Assembly: GCA_037903355.1 (NCBI GenBank)
Contig: JBAJFE010000062.1
Span: 1,240,001 to 1,304,000 of the forward strand
Origin: Trichuris trichiura
Lineage: Eukaryota > Nematoda > Enoplea > Trichinellida > Trichuridae
Reading direction: 5' to 3'
Length of the DNA stretch: 64,000 nucleotides
This document shows positions 10,701 through 24,400 of this stretch, piece after piece. A model generated the notes under the pieces. That model worked only from the letters and a program-made list of their open reading frames with translations, had not been told where the DNA came from and searched no databases. The first letter of the stretch is position 1; each line of letters opens with the position of its first letter. The translations under genes and the position numbers were made by a program.

Positions 10701-13700
10701 ATTAATTGCAAACATTTCCATATTCCGTACCTACCCGCGTTGGGAGAATGGAGCTCGGTCGAAGAGCGTGGCTGACCATGACGCAGCTACTTTTAGCTGC
10801 GTCACCAGATCTCACTTGGGCAGCCATTGTTCGATCCTCGGATAACCAAACATTATCTCCTATCGTTGTATGAAAAGTGTCGACTGCAAGGCCACCCTCT
10901 TGAAGCAAACGTGCACTTTGAGCCGAAAGGTAAGAAGATGCGAAAAAGTTATTACTTAAGAACTCAACAGCGCGGCAATTGCCATATACGTCAACGACGG
11001 CCCACATCATCTCCCTCGCATTGATACCAGTAAGAAACATGCCTCTTGGATGGCCATTTACGGAAAACATCATTTCTCCGGACGCGTTCACGCTGAATGT
11101 GAAGTAGTTGCCTTTTTTGCAGTAGCGTTCGCCGACTCCTTTGGCCCAACTTCTTTGAGTATTGATTAAATCTGGGCAAGCGTATCTGAAAAAATAAAAA
11201 CTAAGTAAGATAAGGTACTATTAATAACAACTGGACTACGCAAGTGATCTATTATTCGATATAACCTACTCATCAATTGCAAAAAGCTCAAAAAGTGCAA
11301 AGCCACGTCGGTAACGCGCAATTAGCTAATCTCACGCTGACAGCTATTGGCAAAGAAGCCAACTTCAAAGATCTAAAACAAATTTTAAAGTTGCAAAAGT
11401 TGGAAAGTGTCGCACTTTGGCAAATCGTTTCGAATGTCCAGCGGATTCAAATTCGTGATGCCAATTCGCAACGCGCCGCTCCATTCGTCGTCGCACTCGA
11501 TAATGCGAAAGCCGAATTTTTCGTTTCGTCTGATGGGACGACTGCTGAACGACAATGCCTGAAATTTAATTTCAGTTTGGCAAGACGAAAATTGGCAAGT
11601 CAAATATAACGCAACGTCGACGTAACGGCACGGAAATTATGGCAAAATCAATACGCCGAAGAAGGAAGGAAAATAAGCGAAAACAAATCATGCTTGGAAC
11701 GCCAACTGGGTCAAGCTGATGAGATTAACAAAAAAGGGTGCAACAAAATGACAACAATTCTAACAAAGCAAAATACAATTTCGAAAATGAAGTTTAGTCG
11801 GCAAAAGAAACTTAGCATAACATCAATGAGGAATTACAACATATACAAGCACATAGTAAATTCAAAAGTTGTCAGCTTCACTGCATCATTGCAAAGCTGC
11901 AAGAAAAGGTTCATTAAGCTGACAATCAAGAGAAGCTGACTATTTTAAATGAGTGAAAGTAATCACACCACATTTTTAGGTTTTTTCTTTATTAACAATC
12001 TTAGCGCACGAAGATTAAGCAGTCTTCAATATAAACAAAATCGTAAAATAAAGAAACCGTTATAAATGTAGCCAATAATAGGCAGTTCACAAGCGCTTTT
12101 ACGATGATAAAACTATCTCTCTCATTTCCTAGGCATGCCGGACTTAGAAATGCTTTTAGCGAAGGGTGAACATGTCAGAAAGCTTGATAGCACGCCACTA
12201 CATAGAAGCAATCAAAATTATGCATAAAAGGAAAAACAATTTCCATTGCGTTGGCAATGACCGCATATTCAATCGATAGACAAAGAGAACTTCGTTCAAG
12301 GGGACGCCTAGCTTAGTTGATCCGTCTACGCTTGCCAACTAAACAGGGAACGGACTGTCCACGGTGATTGATCAAGAATAACTGCTTCGGAATTCTGAAT
12401 TCTAGGCAGCAATTCTATTTACAACTCTTTATGTCGATCGATCGAACGGCGAAAAATTGAACAATAATCTAGTCTCACTATGAAGGATATTTTCCCTCCA
12501 TCATGTTTACCACGGAACATGATCAAAAAACGTCTCCTCTTTACTTCGAAACAAGTTGTTTTTGCTAAACGTTTAATTTTACTTTTTTTGTTTCAACAAA
12601 TGAATTTCATTATCACAGTACATGCAGGAAATGAATACGCGCTTCAGGCTTTTCAAAAGCCAAAAAAGGCCAAAGACTTTGTGCACAAAACGGATTGCTC
12701 ATTTTGCAAATACTCTGCAAGAAGTGAATTGCTTACTACGCCAGACGTTCTCCCCTGGAGCGTTCTGCAACTCATTTGCATTTTTTTAAAATTTCAAACT
12801 GTTCTCATTTTAGGATAATAAAACTTGCGGCGGAAGAAGAAAACCTAAAACATTAACGGGCTAACTGAATACCTTACTTCAGCTACGAATTGACGAGAGA
12901 AAAACTCTCCATTCCATTAACTTAGGTACTGTTGCTAAAACCTGCACTTCAAAATTCGACGCTTCAACAATGTGCCAACAATTTCCTAAAAAAATTTCTT
13001 GATATGTAAATGAAGACATCTGCTGTCCACTGGTAACAAATACGATTTCATAAACTTCAGAATGCAAGTGCTGTTCCTTAATCTCAAAAATATGGAGTTC
13101 TTACAAGCGACAATAGCTGCGTATACTGTAGTTTCAAAAACTTGTTCGTCAGTTTCAATAAACGGAGCAGTCATGAAAACATCACCGCATGACATCTCCA
13201 CAAACCGGCTTTTTAGGCCTTCATGTCTCGAACATATGAATCACATAAAGGCACCTGGAAGAAAGCAAAAACAACTAGTGCCTACTAGCTTGGACTAGCT
13301 CTTTCTCAGCACAAATATTGAAAGCCAAATCAATTTGAAAAATGCAAAGGCTTCCTGAAGTCGCTAATATAATTTATTCAAGTTCGGATGTTCAACCGAA
13401 CTTTCAAGAGAGAAGTACAAATGTAGAAATTGAAGTGCTGCTTAACTTTTAGCGAAATTCGTCTTATCGCCATGTTAACTCTTTAAGAAACAATTGAAAA
13501 AGTTTGCAACTTGAAATTGGGAAAAGTGCACTACACTGAAAAAAGCAAAAGGCAAACGTTCAGACAATCAAGGAAACGCGATTTCATTTCTTACAGAATA
13601 ACTCAAATCTGGCGGACTTAAGACTTCAGCGCCTACAGCCAAAAATAATGAAACATTTGGTCTCCCCAATCAACGACATTTTTTACGAGCGACGAAAAGA

Positions 13701-14157
13701 CCCAAAAGTGCCAATACTGTATTGAACATAAGATCTTAACATGATCGTGCTGCAAGGGACATTTTACCGTATAAACAAACTTGAAAAACAATTACCGAAA
13801 AGTTAATAGACATATCTTAGAATTGCACAGTTACTTGCATTTACGCATTTTCAAAAAGTAAGATTTATCTTCTTCTAACAAGAACTAAAACGCTAATGAT
13901 AACAGTGGCCATCTGCTTCAAAAATATAAAACTCTGAACCTTGCAGAAGGACTGCTCTCGACGAGCAATGATACCATTGCTGTAAAGCCGTATGTTGCTG
14001 CCGTGAACCCGATGGAAGGACAACGGCTGGTCAGGCCCGTCAGCTTTTGCAAATTGATGGCCATTGCTGACGTTCGTTTCTGTAAACAAAAATGGCGTAA
14101 ACAAGAGCAGAAAGGTAACTGCTCACCTCTGGCATCGTAGGTGCTCTTGTTGCCCAT
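7728..14157 (-). CDS. neurl: Neuralized-type E3 ubiquitin ligase (two NHR domains and a RING)
   Basis: Exons, 5' to 3': 14157-14127, 14079-13940, 11558-11416, 11185-10735, 10680-10407, 10122-9961, 9913-9782, 9727-9608, 9385-9248, 7993-7728. All junctions are GT-AG and in phase, giving 618 residues. The short start MGNKST matches the N-myristoylated MGN start of vertebrate NEURL1. NHR1 (about 32-190) has PLSFHRVHGSNIRL, FSSRPIRRNEKFGF, WSGALRIGIT, YACPDLINTQRSWAKGVGER and MMWAVVDVYGNCRAVEFL. A diverged NHR2 (about 195-345) includes NVWLSEDRTMAAQVRSGD. The C3HC4 RING has Cys567, 570, 582, His584, Cys588, 591, 602, 605, followed by RDVLKIFKS as in Neuralized. The family ubiquitinates the Notch ligands Delta and Serrate and triggers their endocytosis. 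Least certain are the exon 5 donor and the linker exon limits. Confidence 0.9.
7994..9247 (-). other. Last intron of the Neuralized gene (1.25 kb)
   Basis: GT at 9247-9246 and AG at 7995-7994 join the linker exon to the RING exon in phase 1. Nothing else is recognised inside. Confidence 0.75.
11559..13939 (-). other. Large intron inside NHR1 (2.4 kb)
   Basis: The intron splits NHR1 between QSFCK and ALSFSSRPI, with phase 0 on both sides. Open frames within it (11694-11939, 12480-12818, 12879-13298) have no recognisable motif and AT-rich irregular codons. Confidence 0.75.
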
Positions 14158-15245
14158 CTCGGAGGAACTTTGGCTGTCATCTGATCCTGGCTTAGTAGCA
14201 GGATTAAAAGAAGATAAATCCTAAAAATGCAGTCAAATTTAGACCCACTGCTTGCCGGCAATACTTGCTCAAACGGAGCGTATACGTTTGAATATCATGC
14301 GCCAGGAACAGTTCCGTAAACACACTACTATACTGAATATTTTAAAGAGACCTGTTGTCTCCAATGCTATTTAAGAATCCTTCGTAGTAGGCAGTTGACG
14401 ACAGCTCAAGATGTCGACGCCTACTGTACCATCTAGAAGCACAGCATTTCTTTCTCTTTTGAATACAATTCCGCCAGTTCACTTTGCGCCTATCCATAAG
14501 ATACGATCAGGGAATACGCCCTAATTAAACACAACTCCCAATAGAGATGTTCCCTTTGAGAAAGACGGACCGTCATATACAATGCCACTCTAGTCATACG
14601 AGTGTTAGATAACACAGCTGAGATTTCAGCTTTTTTCGAACCTAATTTCGCCGCCACAATTTTCCAACTTAATCAGAGAAACCAAAAATGCTTATAGATC
14701 AATTAAAGACTATCGATTCAGTATACTTGTGCACATTCAATGCTTTCGTGCTTATGCTGCGTGAACAAGAGACTTTTATCCATCCAATACATGAAATAAG
14801 AGGACTTAAGTAGGCACCCCTTAGCCTGACTCTCGGTTGAAGGAAATAAGCTATTTTACACGCTTACCAAAGCAAAGCGAAACTCGCTGGTGGAGACAAA
14901 TTTTTGACTTTCAATTTTCGACCATCGGTTTCCTCTCGAACGGTATAGAAAGCCACCTCCAAGCCTATAGCTAAGCAAAGATCGACACTCGCCTTCCGGG
15001 CTTGAATAAATCACGGGAAAGCTATTCTTCTTTGCCGAAAGCAATGTTATGAAGGATAACGGGGCCTCGAAGGGTGGAAATATCGGCACTTCAGCCTTGT
15101 ACAGCGTTCTGCGATTTGCTCTGCGTTTTTTGGGCCCACTTTCCGTATGCATCGACAAAAACTGGAAATGCTGCTCCAAACAGAAAGGCGACATGCGTCT
15201 TGAAGAAAACAAAACACGATCGCGGACGTGTCTTTTGTCGGTCAT
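14127..15245 (-). CDS. Possible longer 5' end of the Neuralized gene
   Basis: An upstream minus-strand open frame starting at ATG 15245 (MTDKRHVRDRVLF) runs to a TTG|GTAAGC donor at 14868. The downstream exon also has an acceptor (TTTTTAG|GAT) that begins it at 14220. The join is phase 0, and the extended exon stays open through DLSSFNPATKPGSDDSQSSSE straight into MGNKSTYDAR. This would add 147 residues, making 765, close to fly Neuralized (about 754). The added segment has no known domain. It could instead be a separate gene or a chance frame. If real, the locus has two N-termini, one able to be myristoylated and one not. Confidence 0.45.
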
Positions 15246-15689
15246 ATTCACAGTCGGTCAGGCGATTGAAAAGGCGGTTAAAATGGGGAAACGGCATCCA
15301 AAAATAAACAACGCATCTAATGGTCGGCCAATCGCGATGCTCACTCCTCGTTAAAACCAATGGCCATTCACTATCGCAATCCCCGAATGCTCAATGAATT
15401 ATCACGCGAGCAATTTGTCAAATACGCACGAGAGGATGAACGAACTAAACGATGTTCGTACGGCTGAGAAATGACGCTGCAGTTATAATCAATAAAAATC
15501 ACCACAGCAATCGGTGGAGAAAATTACGCATAGTCAACCCGAAATATTCTCTGAACATTAGCATATGGATCAGTTGAACGGATTAGTGACTGGAAGGATG
15601 TAATAAGTTTAATGCCTCCACGAACGAGCAACAAAATTGGTAGAATAAGACGAAACCGGTAAAGTATGCTCCAGAGAAGAGCACAACTT

Positions 15690-17610
15690 TGTAACAGCAA
15701 AAACCGCCCAAGCAGCAGCTGCGCCGAGAAGAAAAACCGGCTAAGGCGCAAAATGAGCAGAAAGCAGAGGAATACAAATGCGCCAACTGCCTTGGATAAA
15801 CAAAGTGCTAACAATCGCGCCATTCTTACCATACACGTCATGTTCATGGCAACGCACAGTTGGCGCATCAGCTTTTCCGGAGATACTTTTCTAAGAATGC
15901 AACAACACAGAGAATGAACAAGCTAATGGAAGTAAACGAGTGTTATTCGACAACTTCGTAGAGCCGGCATGCGGAATTTGATTCAAAGTTGAAGAAACCA
16001 TGCGGAACTACATATCAGTTACGGCGGAAATGAAGGCGCTTAAGCGTAACACGGAAACAGCTGTTCCGCGGTTCTAAACGTCTGAACAGTAGGTAACATT
16101 GTCTCCGTCGGCTAGAGCTTAAATAACATTTCGCTCAAGCACACAGGCTTTTGCGGCAGTGAGAATTTGGCTGCAAAATCAAAGGGCGTAAATTTTGATA
16201 CAATTTCTATTGTAGCCACTCGAAACTATCCGTTCAGAAAAAAAGGCGCCACAAATTTCGAAACCGATTATAACAAAACATACCTGACTATAATATTATT
16301 AGCGTACTGTAAACAAGTGGCTCATCCCTGGACAGGATGATCAACTTTTAGTATTATAAAAAGGAGGTGGTGAGTTCATAACTTCGACCAGAAGTTTTCT
16401 GAATGAAATACGCAACAAAGAGGAAGTCCGGCACGGCGCCTGAACGTGAAACCTTTTCGACAGCTTCAAAGCGTCCAAATGGATCTAGCAAAAATTGATC
16501 CGCCCGGCAAGTTCGTCGCCCTCTCTAGGCGTATCCACCCAACAAAATAGAACTCACCGACAGCGCTAAGAGACGTATAAATAAAGACGTATGCATTTTG
16601 AAGTTGTTTAACTAGTAGTTCAGCGTAAAACTGGGTTGCTAACCTTGAACAATGATTCCCATGGGAACCGTGAACAAGTGGCGGGATGTGACCCACTAGA
16701 ATTTTAAAAAAATTGCACATGCATAAACGTAAAATGCGGCATTTATTTTCTATGACCATCTATACATGTCGACTATAGCACCGCGAAAAGCGGGAAAAGA
16801 ACAGGTTCTTGCTAAAAATTGGACATGCCTATAAAAGCGAGGACATACTCTGGAATTCGTGTGGCTGAAGTTTCCAGACTGGCGAAAGTATGACAGCCGA
16901 TGGATGACCTTCCCAACGTAAAACAGTAAAAACGATTGCGCCGTATAGATAAACGCTGCTTAAGATAGTCGCTCGCAACCGGACGCAGAGGAGAGAAAGC
17001 TACCTTGAATGGGCTTTATTTAAACTAACAGCCTTCTCAGCAGATTTTGATTAAAGGAAAAGTTTTTTCCTTCTCCATTCTGTCTTCGAAGCAGAAAGCT
17101 AATGGATGCTGCACAGCGGACGCTCAATTCGTCAACTTTCCTCGCTGAGGATCGCGCGGGGAAATTCCCGAGAGCTTCGGAAATAACTTGGTTAATAAAA
17201 CGGTTAAAACGTTGCGGAAGAAGAGAAAGTTCTCGTGTCAAATTGTCATATAACATGTCGCGTTCAAGGCAACTTACTATTAAATTTCCAGCGGAAATCA
17301 TCTAATCGATACGGGTAAAACGAACCCGCTTCGCAAGGCATGGTATTTCAACAAACGACTGGCGCAGTTCCGTAGAAAACGTTCGCACAGATGCGCAAGT
17401 ACAAGTTGCCGCAAAACTTCGATGAACTTCAACCGGTCACCTTTTGGAAAATGAGAAAACTTTACGGAAATGCATTTATGGACTAGCAGTAAAATTGCGA
17501 TCGATTCCACAGCTCTGGTACTTCCCTAAGGAATTGGATAAGGCGCACAGTAGAAGTAGGATACGCGATATTTTCTGCACAGTTTGTTTTATTATCGCTG
17601 CGTTCATAGG
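15690..17610 (+). pseudogene. Possible decayed intermediate-filament or lamin-like gene
   Basis: Fragments in plus frames resemble filament proteins: a Lys/Gln/Glu-rich piece near 15700-15795, MNKLMEVNE followed after a stop by AEFDSKLKK near 15915-16010 (compare the LNDR...LE..N..L start of coil 1A), DPPGKFVALSRRIHPTK near 16490-16545 and NNDSHGNREQV near 16650 (compare the lamin tail motif GKFV.L.N..), and LENEKTLRKCIYGLAVKLRS near 17435. Stops and frame changes separate them and the order is not that of a normal filament gene. The similarity is weak and judged by eye. Confidence 0.2.
17015..17341 (-). CDS. Possible small two-exon gene of unknown function
   Basis: An ATG at 17341 opens MPCEAGSFYPYRLDDFRW and ends at a strong GTAAGT donor (exon 17341-17278). 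An in-phase acceptor at 17145 leads to exon 17144-17020 ending in a stop that is immediately followed by AATAAA (17020-17015). The product would be about 62 residues with no motif I know. A longer second exon starting near 17187 is also in phase. Both strands are open here, so this may be chance. Confidence 0.2.
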
Positions 17611-18432
17611 TAATGCGCATTTTTCACTGATGTTCAAACAAATAAACTACCTTTATAAAATATATTTAAATTGCTAAGGCAAGACAGATTCCATTGATGC
17701 AATTTGTATAAAGTGTTTTTATTCCTTTCTGCTACACTGGAAATTTTTCAAAGCTCATCCCTTCCCCTTAAACTTTCTAGCCCTAATTAAGGGTAATCAA
17801 TTCTTCTTACCCAAATATTACAGTACACAAGATTCTCAAGTTAAATTGAAATTTTTTTTTATCTTTTCGTTAATTAGACAAAAGTAAGAAATAACGTGTT
17901 TAGCCATTAGTTATACGCGTGCAAACTTGTTCTAGTTAGTGACCTATCTTAAGCAATTATCTTTTATCCTAGACAAATAAACTCGTTGAAAATTGTCACG
18001 TACTGACAGAAATGGTATTTCCAAAACCTCCAAATTCGTAATGAAATTCTTCTCTGACGTTTTACTAAGAACCGGGTGCTTGTTTACTGAGAAGGTGCTT
18101 ATTTCGCTTAATGGGAATAACAGTCCCGCGAAACAAAATATAAAACCCAAGTAACAGTTGTTGCCGTGAAATATGGAGCACGGCTACTGAGCTTTTAACA
18201 ATGTTTGCATCCAACAGCAGCGGCAGTAACTTTGAAGAAACTGAGCAGCTTAACTGCGCCTATCGTTAGCCAACTTTTACTGCATTCTGTTTCAAAAGTC
18301 GTTCGGTCATCAAGAAGCAACATCAGTTTAATCAATCGTTGCATTATTGCGCAACTTGTAACGAATGTCCAAAATTGAAGAAGAATTTCTTAAAACACAA
18401 AATTGCAACATGTGAACTAAGAACAACTGTCG

Positions 18433-21400
18433 TCAACAAACAGTAAGTGCATTAAACGCGTCGGTAATGATGGAAACAGTCTTGTCCACGCCATCGTCAT
18501 GAATAAATGAATAATGGTCGCCGTCGACAACGTGAACGAACACGTTTCCGGAAACAACCTGAATTATTTGAACGGTTAAGAGAAGCTAAATTCGGGCAAC
18601 TAACCTCTTTCAGACCGTAGTCGTTGCCCACATCTTCAGGGCGCGTACCTCCCTTGCTCGACTTGATGAGTACGGCGTCACCTTGGTACTTTCTAGTCGG
18701 TTTGTACCTGAAAATCCAAATAAAACATTAAGTTACAGAAGGCGGCAAGAATGTAGACAATTTTCTTCGTACCTGTCGGCCACAAGGAACTTTTGACGCA
18801 GAGAATTGACGCCAAAGTCGATACTTTCCGCATCCTTGAAGGATCCGGCCTGCATTAACGTCTTTTTGGTCAAATTGACGCGATCATCCCACGAAGATAG
18901 GCTGGCTAACTGGTCTCGCAAAGCTCGATAGTCGATTTCGGCGAAACGCTGAGAAAAGGCTAACAAAATTTCGCATTCGAAATTGGTGTCATGCGCGAGA
19001 TTCTGGGCGGCCACCCCATAGGCGAGCCGATAGGCGTTACGGTAGAGACGCATGTACCGATGGGAACTGTCGAGCAGAATTAACGACTGCACGGATTCCT
19101 TGCCATCTCCATACTTTTGCTGCAACAGAGTGGCCATTTCGAATGCTATATTGGCGCCGTACGAATATCCAATGATTCTGTACGGAGGGGATGGCTGAAT
19201 CCCTTCCATACACTAAAGCAAATAACAAATGAACAGCCTGCTTTTTCGCTTAGCTGCCAGGTTTACTTTAATGTAATACAGCGCTATCGACTCCATGGAA
19301 GTCAGTGGTACTGCCGGAGTGCACTGGAAGCAATATGCCGGAAAAGGTAGCTTCGAGCCAAGCATTTCCAGTGGACTTTTGACACCTTCAATAGGGTGGA
19401 CCAGGAAAACGGGTGGTCCTTCCTCTATTGTATTTAACTTTACGACCGGCAAGTCGGGGCGCAGATCGTCCGCTTCGAAATACAATCTAGCCACGAAAAT
19501 GCATGTTGACTTTTCCAAGCTGACCAACGGATACTTACTGGAACATCGCCATTATGGTCTTCAGGTCTTCTTCCATCGATTTTGCCAGTTCTGTGACGGT
19601 TCCCTTCCCTTTGGGATTGGACACTATTTCGACCAGCTTGTTCAACGTAAGCTGAAAAGTTTTTCGTTTCATATTTTTTTGAAAAACTTAAGACTTAAAA
19701 CTAACTCCTCTAATTTCCTTCATGGACAAGACAACGTCGTAGTCCCTCTCCAAGGTCTGCTTGATTTCGACGCCCATCAGCGAGTCAAGACCTAGATTAC
19801 CCAACTTCGAGTCCTGATCGACCTGCTTAAGATCGCTGATGCCAAGAATATGGGCGATCGTTTGCATGATGTTGGCGTTTTTGCCATCGCCACCTGGTCG
19901 GTTGGTCTCGGCTCTTATGAAGCAGCTGAAAATGCCCTGCTTCCAGGATAGGAACGAGTCCAAGCTTTGAAGACAGCTCGGTATACGCTGAGCATGCGTT
20001 CCTCCCACGATGGTTGTATTGTCGCCAAGTTTTTCCACAATAATGCCCACGTCTCCAATAGCACCCCATTGAATTACAATTCCAGGGAGGTTGTCCATTA
20101 TGCGATATTCAACAATACGCTCCATATACGAATTGGCCCATCCGTAGTTCGTTTGGCCAGAGTTGCCCCGAGCGCACGACTGAGATGAGAAGGCAACGAA
20201 CCTTGAAAATTACAGGTCAACTTCCCTAACGTTTCAAGTTGGCACCTACGCATACCATTTCAGTTCGGGACCGCAGTATTTCCTGGAAAACTTGTCAAGG
20301 TGCTCAGTACCAGCGCACTTCGGACTGGACGATTGGACAAAGTTCTCAACCGTCTGATTTTCGAACAGGCAGTCACGCAAAACCATGGCCAAATGGAAAA
20401 TGCCACCAATTGGACCAATTTCCCTTGTTTCTTTAAACAGTCTTTCCGTTTGTTGTTCGTTACCGATGTCAAGGGTAGAAATAGAGACAGTGACGCCCAT
20501 GCGGCGCCAAAAATAGAGACATCTGGCTTGGTATCCCGTACGAACGCCGCTTCGGCTGGTCAGGACGAGCCTACGACATAAAAAGTCGACAACAAGAAAT
20601 TTGTGAGAAGCAGACGGCCTCCTACTTTCTAGCCCCTCTTGTGATTAGCCAGTTGGCTAACTCTAGCCCAAGTCCTCCAAGGCCGCCGGTGATCAAGTAA
20701 ACGTGAGCAGGACAACAATATGACCTGGTGGCTGCCATGACCTTAAGGGGCGAGGGTGGGCACAACTTAGCCTCCTCTTCTTCCCTGATCTTCAATAGCA
20801 CTTTTCCTTTGTGTTTTCCGGTAGCCATAAAGCGGAAAGCCTCTTCGACACGATCATATGGGAAAATGGTCATTGGAAGCGGCTTCACCAGACCATCTTC
20901 GATGCCTCTGTCGAGTAGATTTTTTACCATTTGCCACTCGTGGTTGTTTGGTTCAAAAAGTGAATCCAGTAGTATACCGTGGAAGGTGGCATTTTTTAGG
21001 AAAATCGACATTCCCAATTTGGAGTCTGCCGCCAGGTCGTACTTGCCAATTTCCAAGAAGCGACCGTGCTGGGCTAAGCATCTGACGCTGGCATGCAACT
21101 TTTCTTCGGACAGCGAATTGAGCACTAAGTCAACACCTCGGCCCCCAGTCCGGTGCATAATGTGAAATTCAAATTCGCTCGTTCTGCTGTTGCTGAAGTG
21201 GTGGTCCTTCAGTTCCGGGAACACTGACTTCAGGAACTCCTTTTTTTCATCGCTTCCCACCGTTGTGAATACTTCGCAGCCGTATGAAAGCGCTATTGAT
21301 ATGGCAGCCATACCGACCCCACCGGAGCCACTATGAATGAGCACCTTTTCGCCCTTTCTAATGCGACCACGTACGACTAGAGCGTAAAACGCTGTTGTAA

Positions 21401-24400
21401 ATACAACTGGAACCGTCGCGGCTTCGTGCATCTTCCAGTGGTCAGGCACCTTCCACATGAAATTCGTGTCAGCTACGACCGTGGTCGCCATGGCTTGACA
21501 TGGAAGTAGACCCATTACACGCTCTCCGGTTGGCAGTCTGCCAGCGTATTCCATACCTAGAAGAAAACTGTCCATGATTAACTATCCCAAGCATACACAG
21601 TATTCCATAACATGTACACGTATATGTTAGTATTTATGAATGTGTATACACATATGAATGATTTTGCCTTTTGCTCTCTTAACAGTTTTAATTTTGCCGC
21701 TGATGATGGGACCATAGGAGTCCCCAAAGCTACAGAACTTATTTTTTAACTTTTCCCAGTGCTTCTTAACTTAACGGGGTGCAACCGTGGCATAGTCGCG
21801 AAGGTTCGAGCTAAGACAGTCGTAAAATATATTACCGAGTAAGCAGTCCTTGTCAATGAACATTCCCGGTATAGAGTCAATGGAAAGACGCCCAGTGGCT
21901 AACATTATGTCGCGGAAATTGATGGATGCGTAATACACTGAGCAGAGCTCCCTTGTTGGGCTATCCTTAGTCCAATATTTGTTAGGGCTGCCAATCCAAG
22001 TCAGGGAGTTGAGGTCTCCTCGGGTCAGCGTATTGATAAATGCATGTTCAGTTTCCTCACAGCAAAATGTTTGGTCTATAAAAGGAAGACAGAATGGAAC
22101 GTTCCAAGGGAAAGAGAGCTCCGTTTATGCTTTACCGCTCTTTAGACGGAGATGTCTGTAGCATCCCCATTTGCCGTTTCGGTACAAGTTGGAATGCAAA
22201 TCCAATTCCATAACTTGGCGTACCTCGTCGCTGTCTAGATCAAGAGCGTTGCTTGCCTCCGACCTCTTAAAACTGGTGTCCATTATGCTCCTGAAAAGTG
22301 CTTCCCAAAAATAAGGAACAAAGTGACCGGCACAGCTGGGCAATCGCCAACCTTATTTTATTTATCGAGTGCTCCTCTCGTAAGCATAAGGCAAGACCGG
22401 GAATTCCATTTCTCACTCTGTTGCTCACGACCCAGACTGTGTCTTCGCTTGCTTTGAAGGCGTAATTTTCCAAGGTGCTCTGCAGTGGCTGCAACCAATC
22501 GAAGCTGGTGACGTCATTGGCCACGACTACGTGCGGTATATTTTCCATTTCCGGTCTCTTCCTAATAAGATAAACCGTTTGCATCATGTCATCCTTTTGA
22601 TAGCTTATTAGGTTGAAGCCGGCCTGATCGAAAAGCTTCAGCCAATTGTCATGTTCTAAGAACATGCCTTCGTAGCGCGACTGATCCTGCGGGTCACCGG
22701 CACCTGGACTTCCAATGGCCATTAACACCGAGGCGAGGGCGAAATTTGAGGTAAATTCATTGACAAAAAGAAAGCCATCCGGTCTGAGGAACTTTTTCGT
22801 TTCATGCAAGTAGGCAGTAATGTTCTTTTTTTTGCAGAGTACCCGATCCAGAATTGCAAGGTCATGGTTAAGTTGGTCGCCCGATGGGTTTACCTCCTCT
22901 TCATCCATATTCGTCGTGTACAGATTAAACTGCTGATCTGCCTCCTTCAGCTGAGTTACATTGGGCCCAACTAAAGTCCAGGCGACTTTGACAAGCGGGT
23001 GAGACACTTGCAAGTTGGAGCACAGTTCCGCAAAGGCCGTTGTTCGTGGCTCAAACATTACAATGTGGTCCGAGTGCCCAGAGTTGTTTTCCAAGACGAT
23101 ATCCAAAATTGGTTTCACAATATCTTCCATCGTGCTGCAATTCCATAAAATATCCGAGTCCGCATGTTCGATAAACCACTTGCTGAGTTCGCTCAGTGCT
23201 TGTTCACTGGCCAAGTGTTCAGGTTCCTCAATTAACTTGTTCAGCAGATGGACAATTGCGCACTTCTTGTCAGCAAGACATTGCTGCAAGTATTCGCCGT
23301 CCAACAACACACTTTTTTTTGAAGCTCTTATTTTGGATAAGCTCAACCGACTCGTGAGCAGGGCGCCTCTTACGTCGATGCACCGATTTAATAGGTCCTC
23401 GCAAAAAGTGGTGTACTTGTCAAGCTGAGCTTTACGTGACGGCGTATCCTGCATGCAGTGGTCATTCTTGTAGTAGAAAAATTTCACTTGCTCCAGTGTT
23501 GGTTTCACTCCGTGGTGCAAACGTCTGGGCACCGTTTGGGCAACCAGCTCGCGCACTTCCACTCCTCCCGCGGCAAAGCCGTTGGTGGTCGCGTCGCAAC
23601 GAGCTTCTACAATCTCCTTATCATCTAAGATAAATTTTTTATGCAGACAGTGCATGAAAAAGTGCAGACAGCCTACCTAACCGTATTACTGATTTCAGGT
23701 GTTTTTCAGGATCAATTCGCAAATAACGCATGCGGGTAGGCAATTTTAGGGTATCCATCTTTTCCATAAGAAGTGCGGTCTGCAATAAGGCGTCCAAAAA
23801 GGTGACCCAGTTGCCATTCCAAAGAATGGATGTCCGATCGCCGGCATTACAAGCTTGGTAAATACACCTGAAGCTCTTTCCGTACTCATATCCTCTTAGC
23901 AGGAGTTCCTTATAGACGTCCACTGTAGTGAGTTCAATTCGTTCGCATTCTTCCCTCAATGGGACGTGTGCAAAGTTCTCGTAAAGCGAGGATCTTTCCT
24001 CGTCCTGAATAATAGTAATCCGGCCACTGGCCGCCAACGAATCGCCTTCGAGAATTTCGAAATTGCCTGTCGTCCACCCAACCAATATATTGAATTTAAC
24101 TAAAATATGATGCTGTAAACAAGGTTGATCGCCCAAAGCAAAGCGGTATTGCTGTGCTTGCTCACTCGGATGACTGAGGATGGTCGCTCTGTAGACGTGC
24201 ACATCTTCAATAAGCACCGGCGTCTTTTCCATTTCCAAACCGCGAATTTTGCATACAGCCCTCCAGGCGTTAATCAAGTGGCCCGTGAAGGGAAACAATA
24301 CGCGTCCATCAATGACGTGCTCCAGGTAGAACTGGTCCTGCAAAGTAATTTTCAATGAAATAGAAAAAAATAAACCGTCTGATCGTTCACCTTCATTTCC

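Larger units (their letters stand above)
15246..18432. other. Unresolved region with coding-like patches
   Basis: Base composition is richer in G and C than the intergenic DNA at 31-38 kb, and short frames on both strands look protein-like (for example 15583-15868, minus, hydrophobic). No single model explains it. Two tentative readings are listed separately: a degenerate filament-like gene (+) and a small two-exon gene (-). Confidence 0.3.

Noticed and set aside
11277..11609. A 110-codon plus-strand open frame
   Set aside because: The opposite strand encodes a clear NHR1 exon with in-phase splice sites, so this is a shadow.
15091..15360. A minus-strand frame with membrane-like segments (FKTHVAFLFGAAFPVFVDAY)
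   Set aside because: It overlaps the alternative Neuralized upstream exon in another frame; only the latter has a donor and phase that fit a neighbouring gene.
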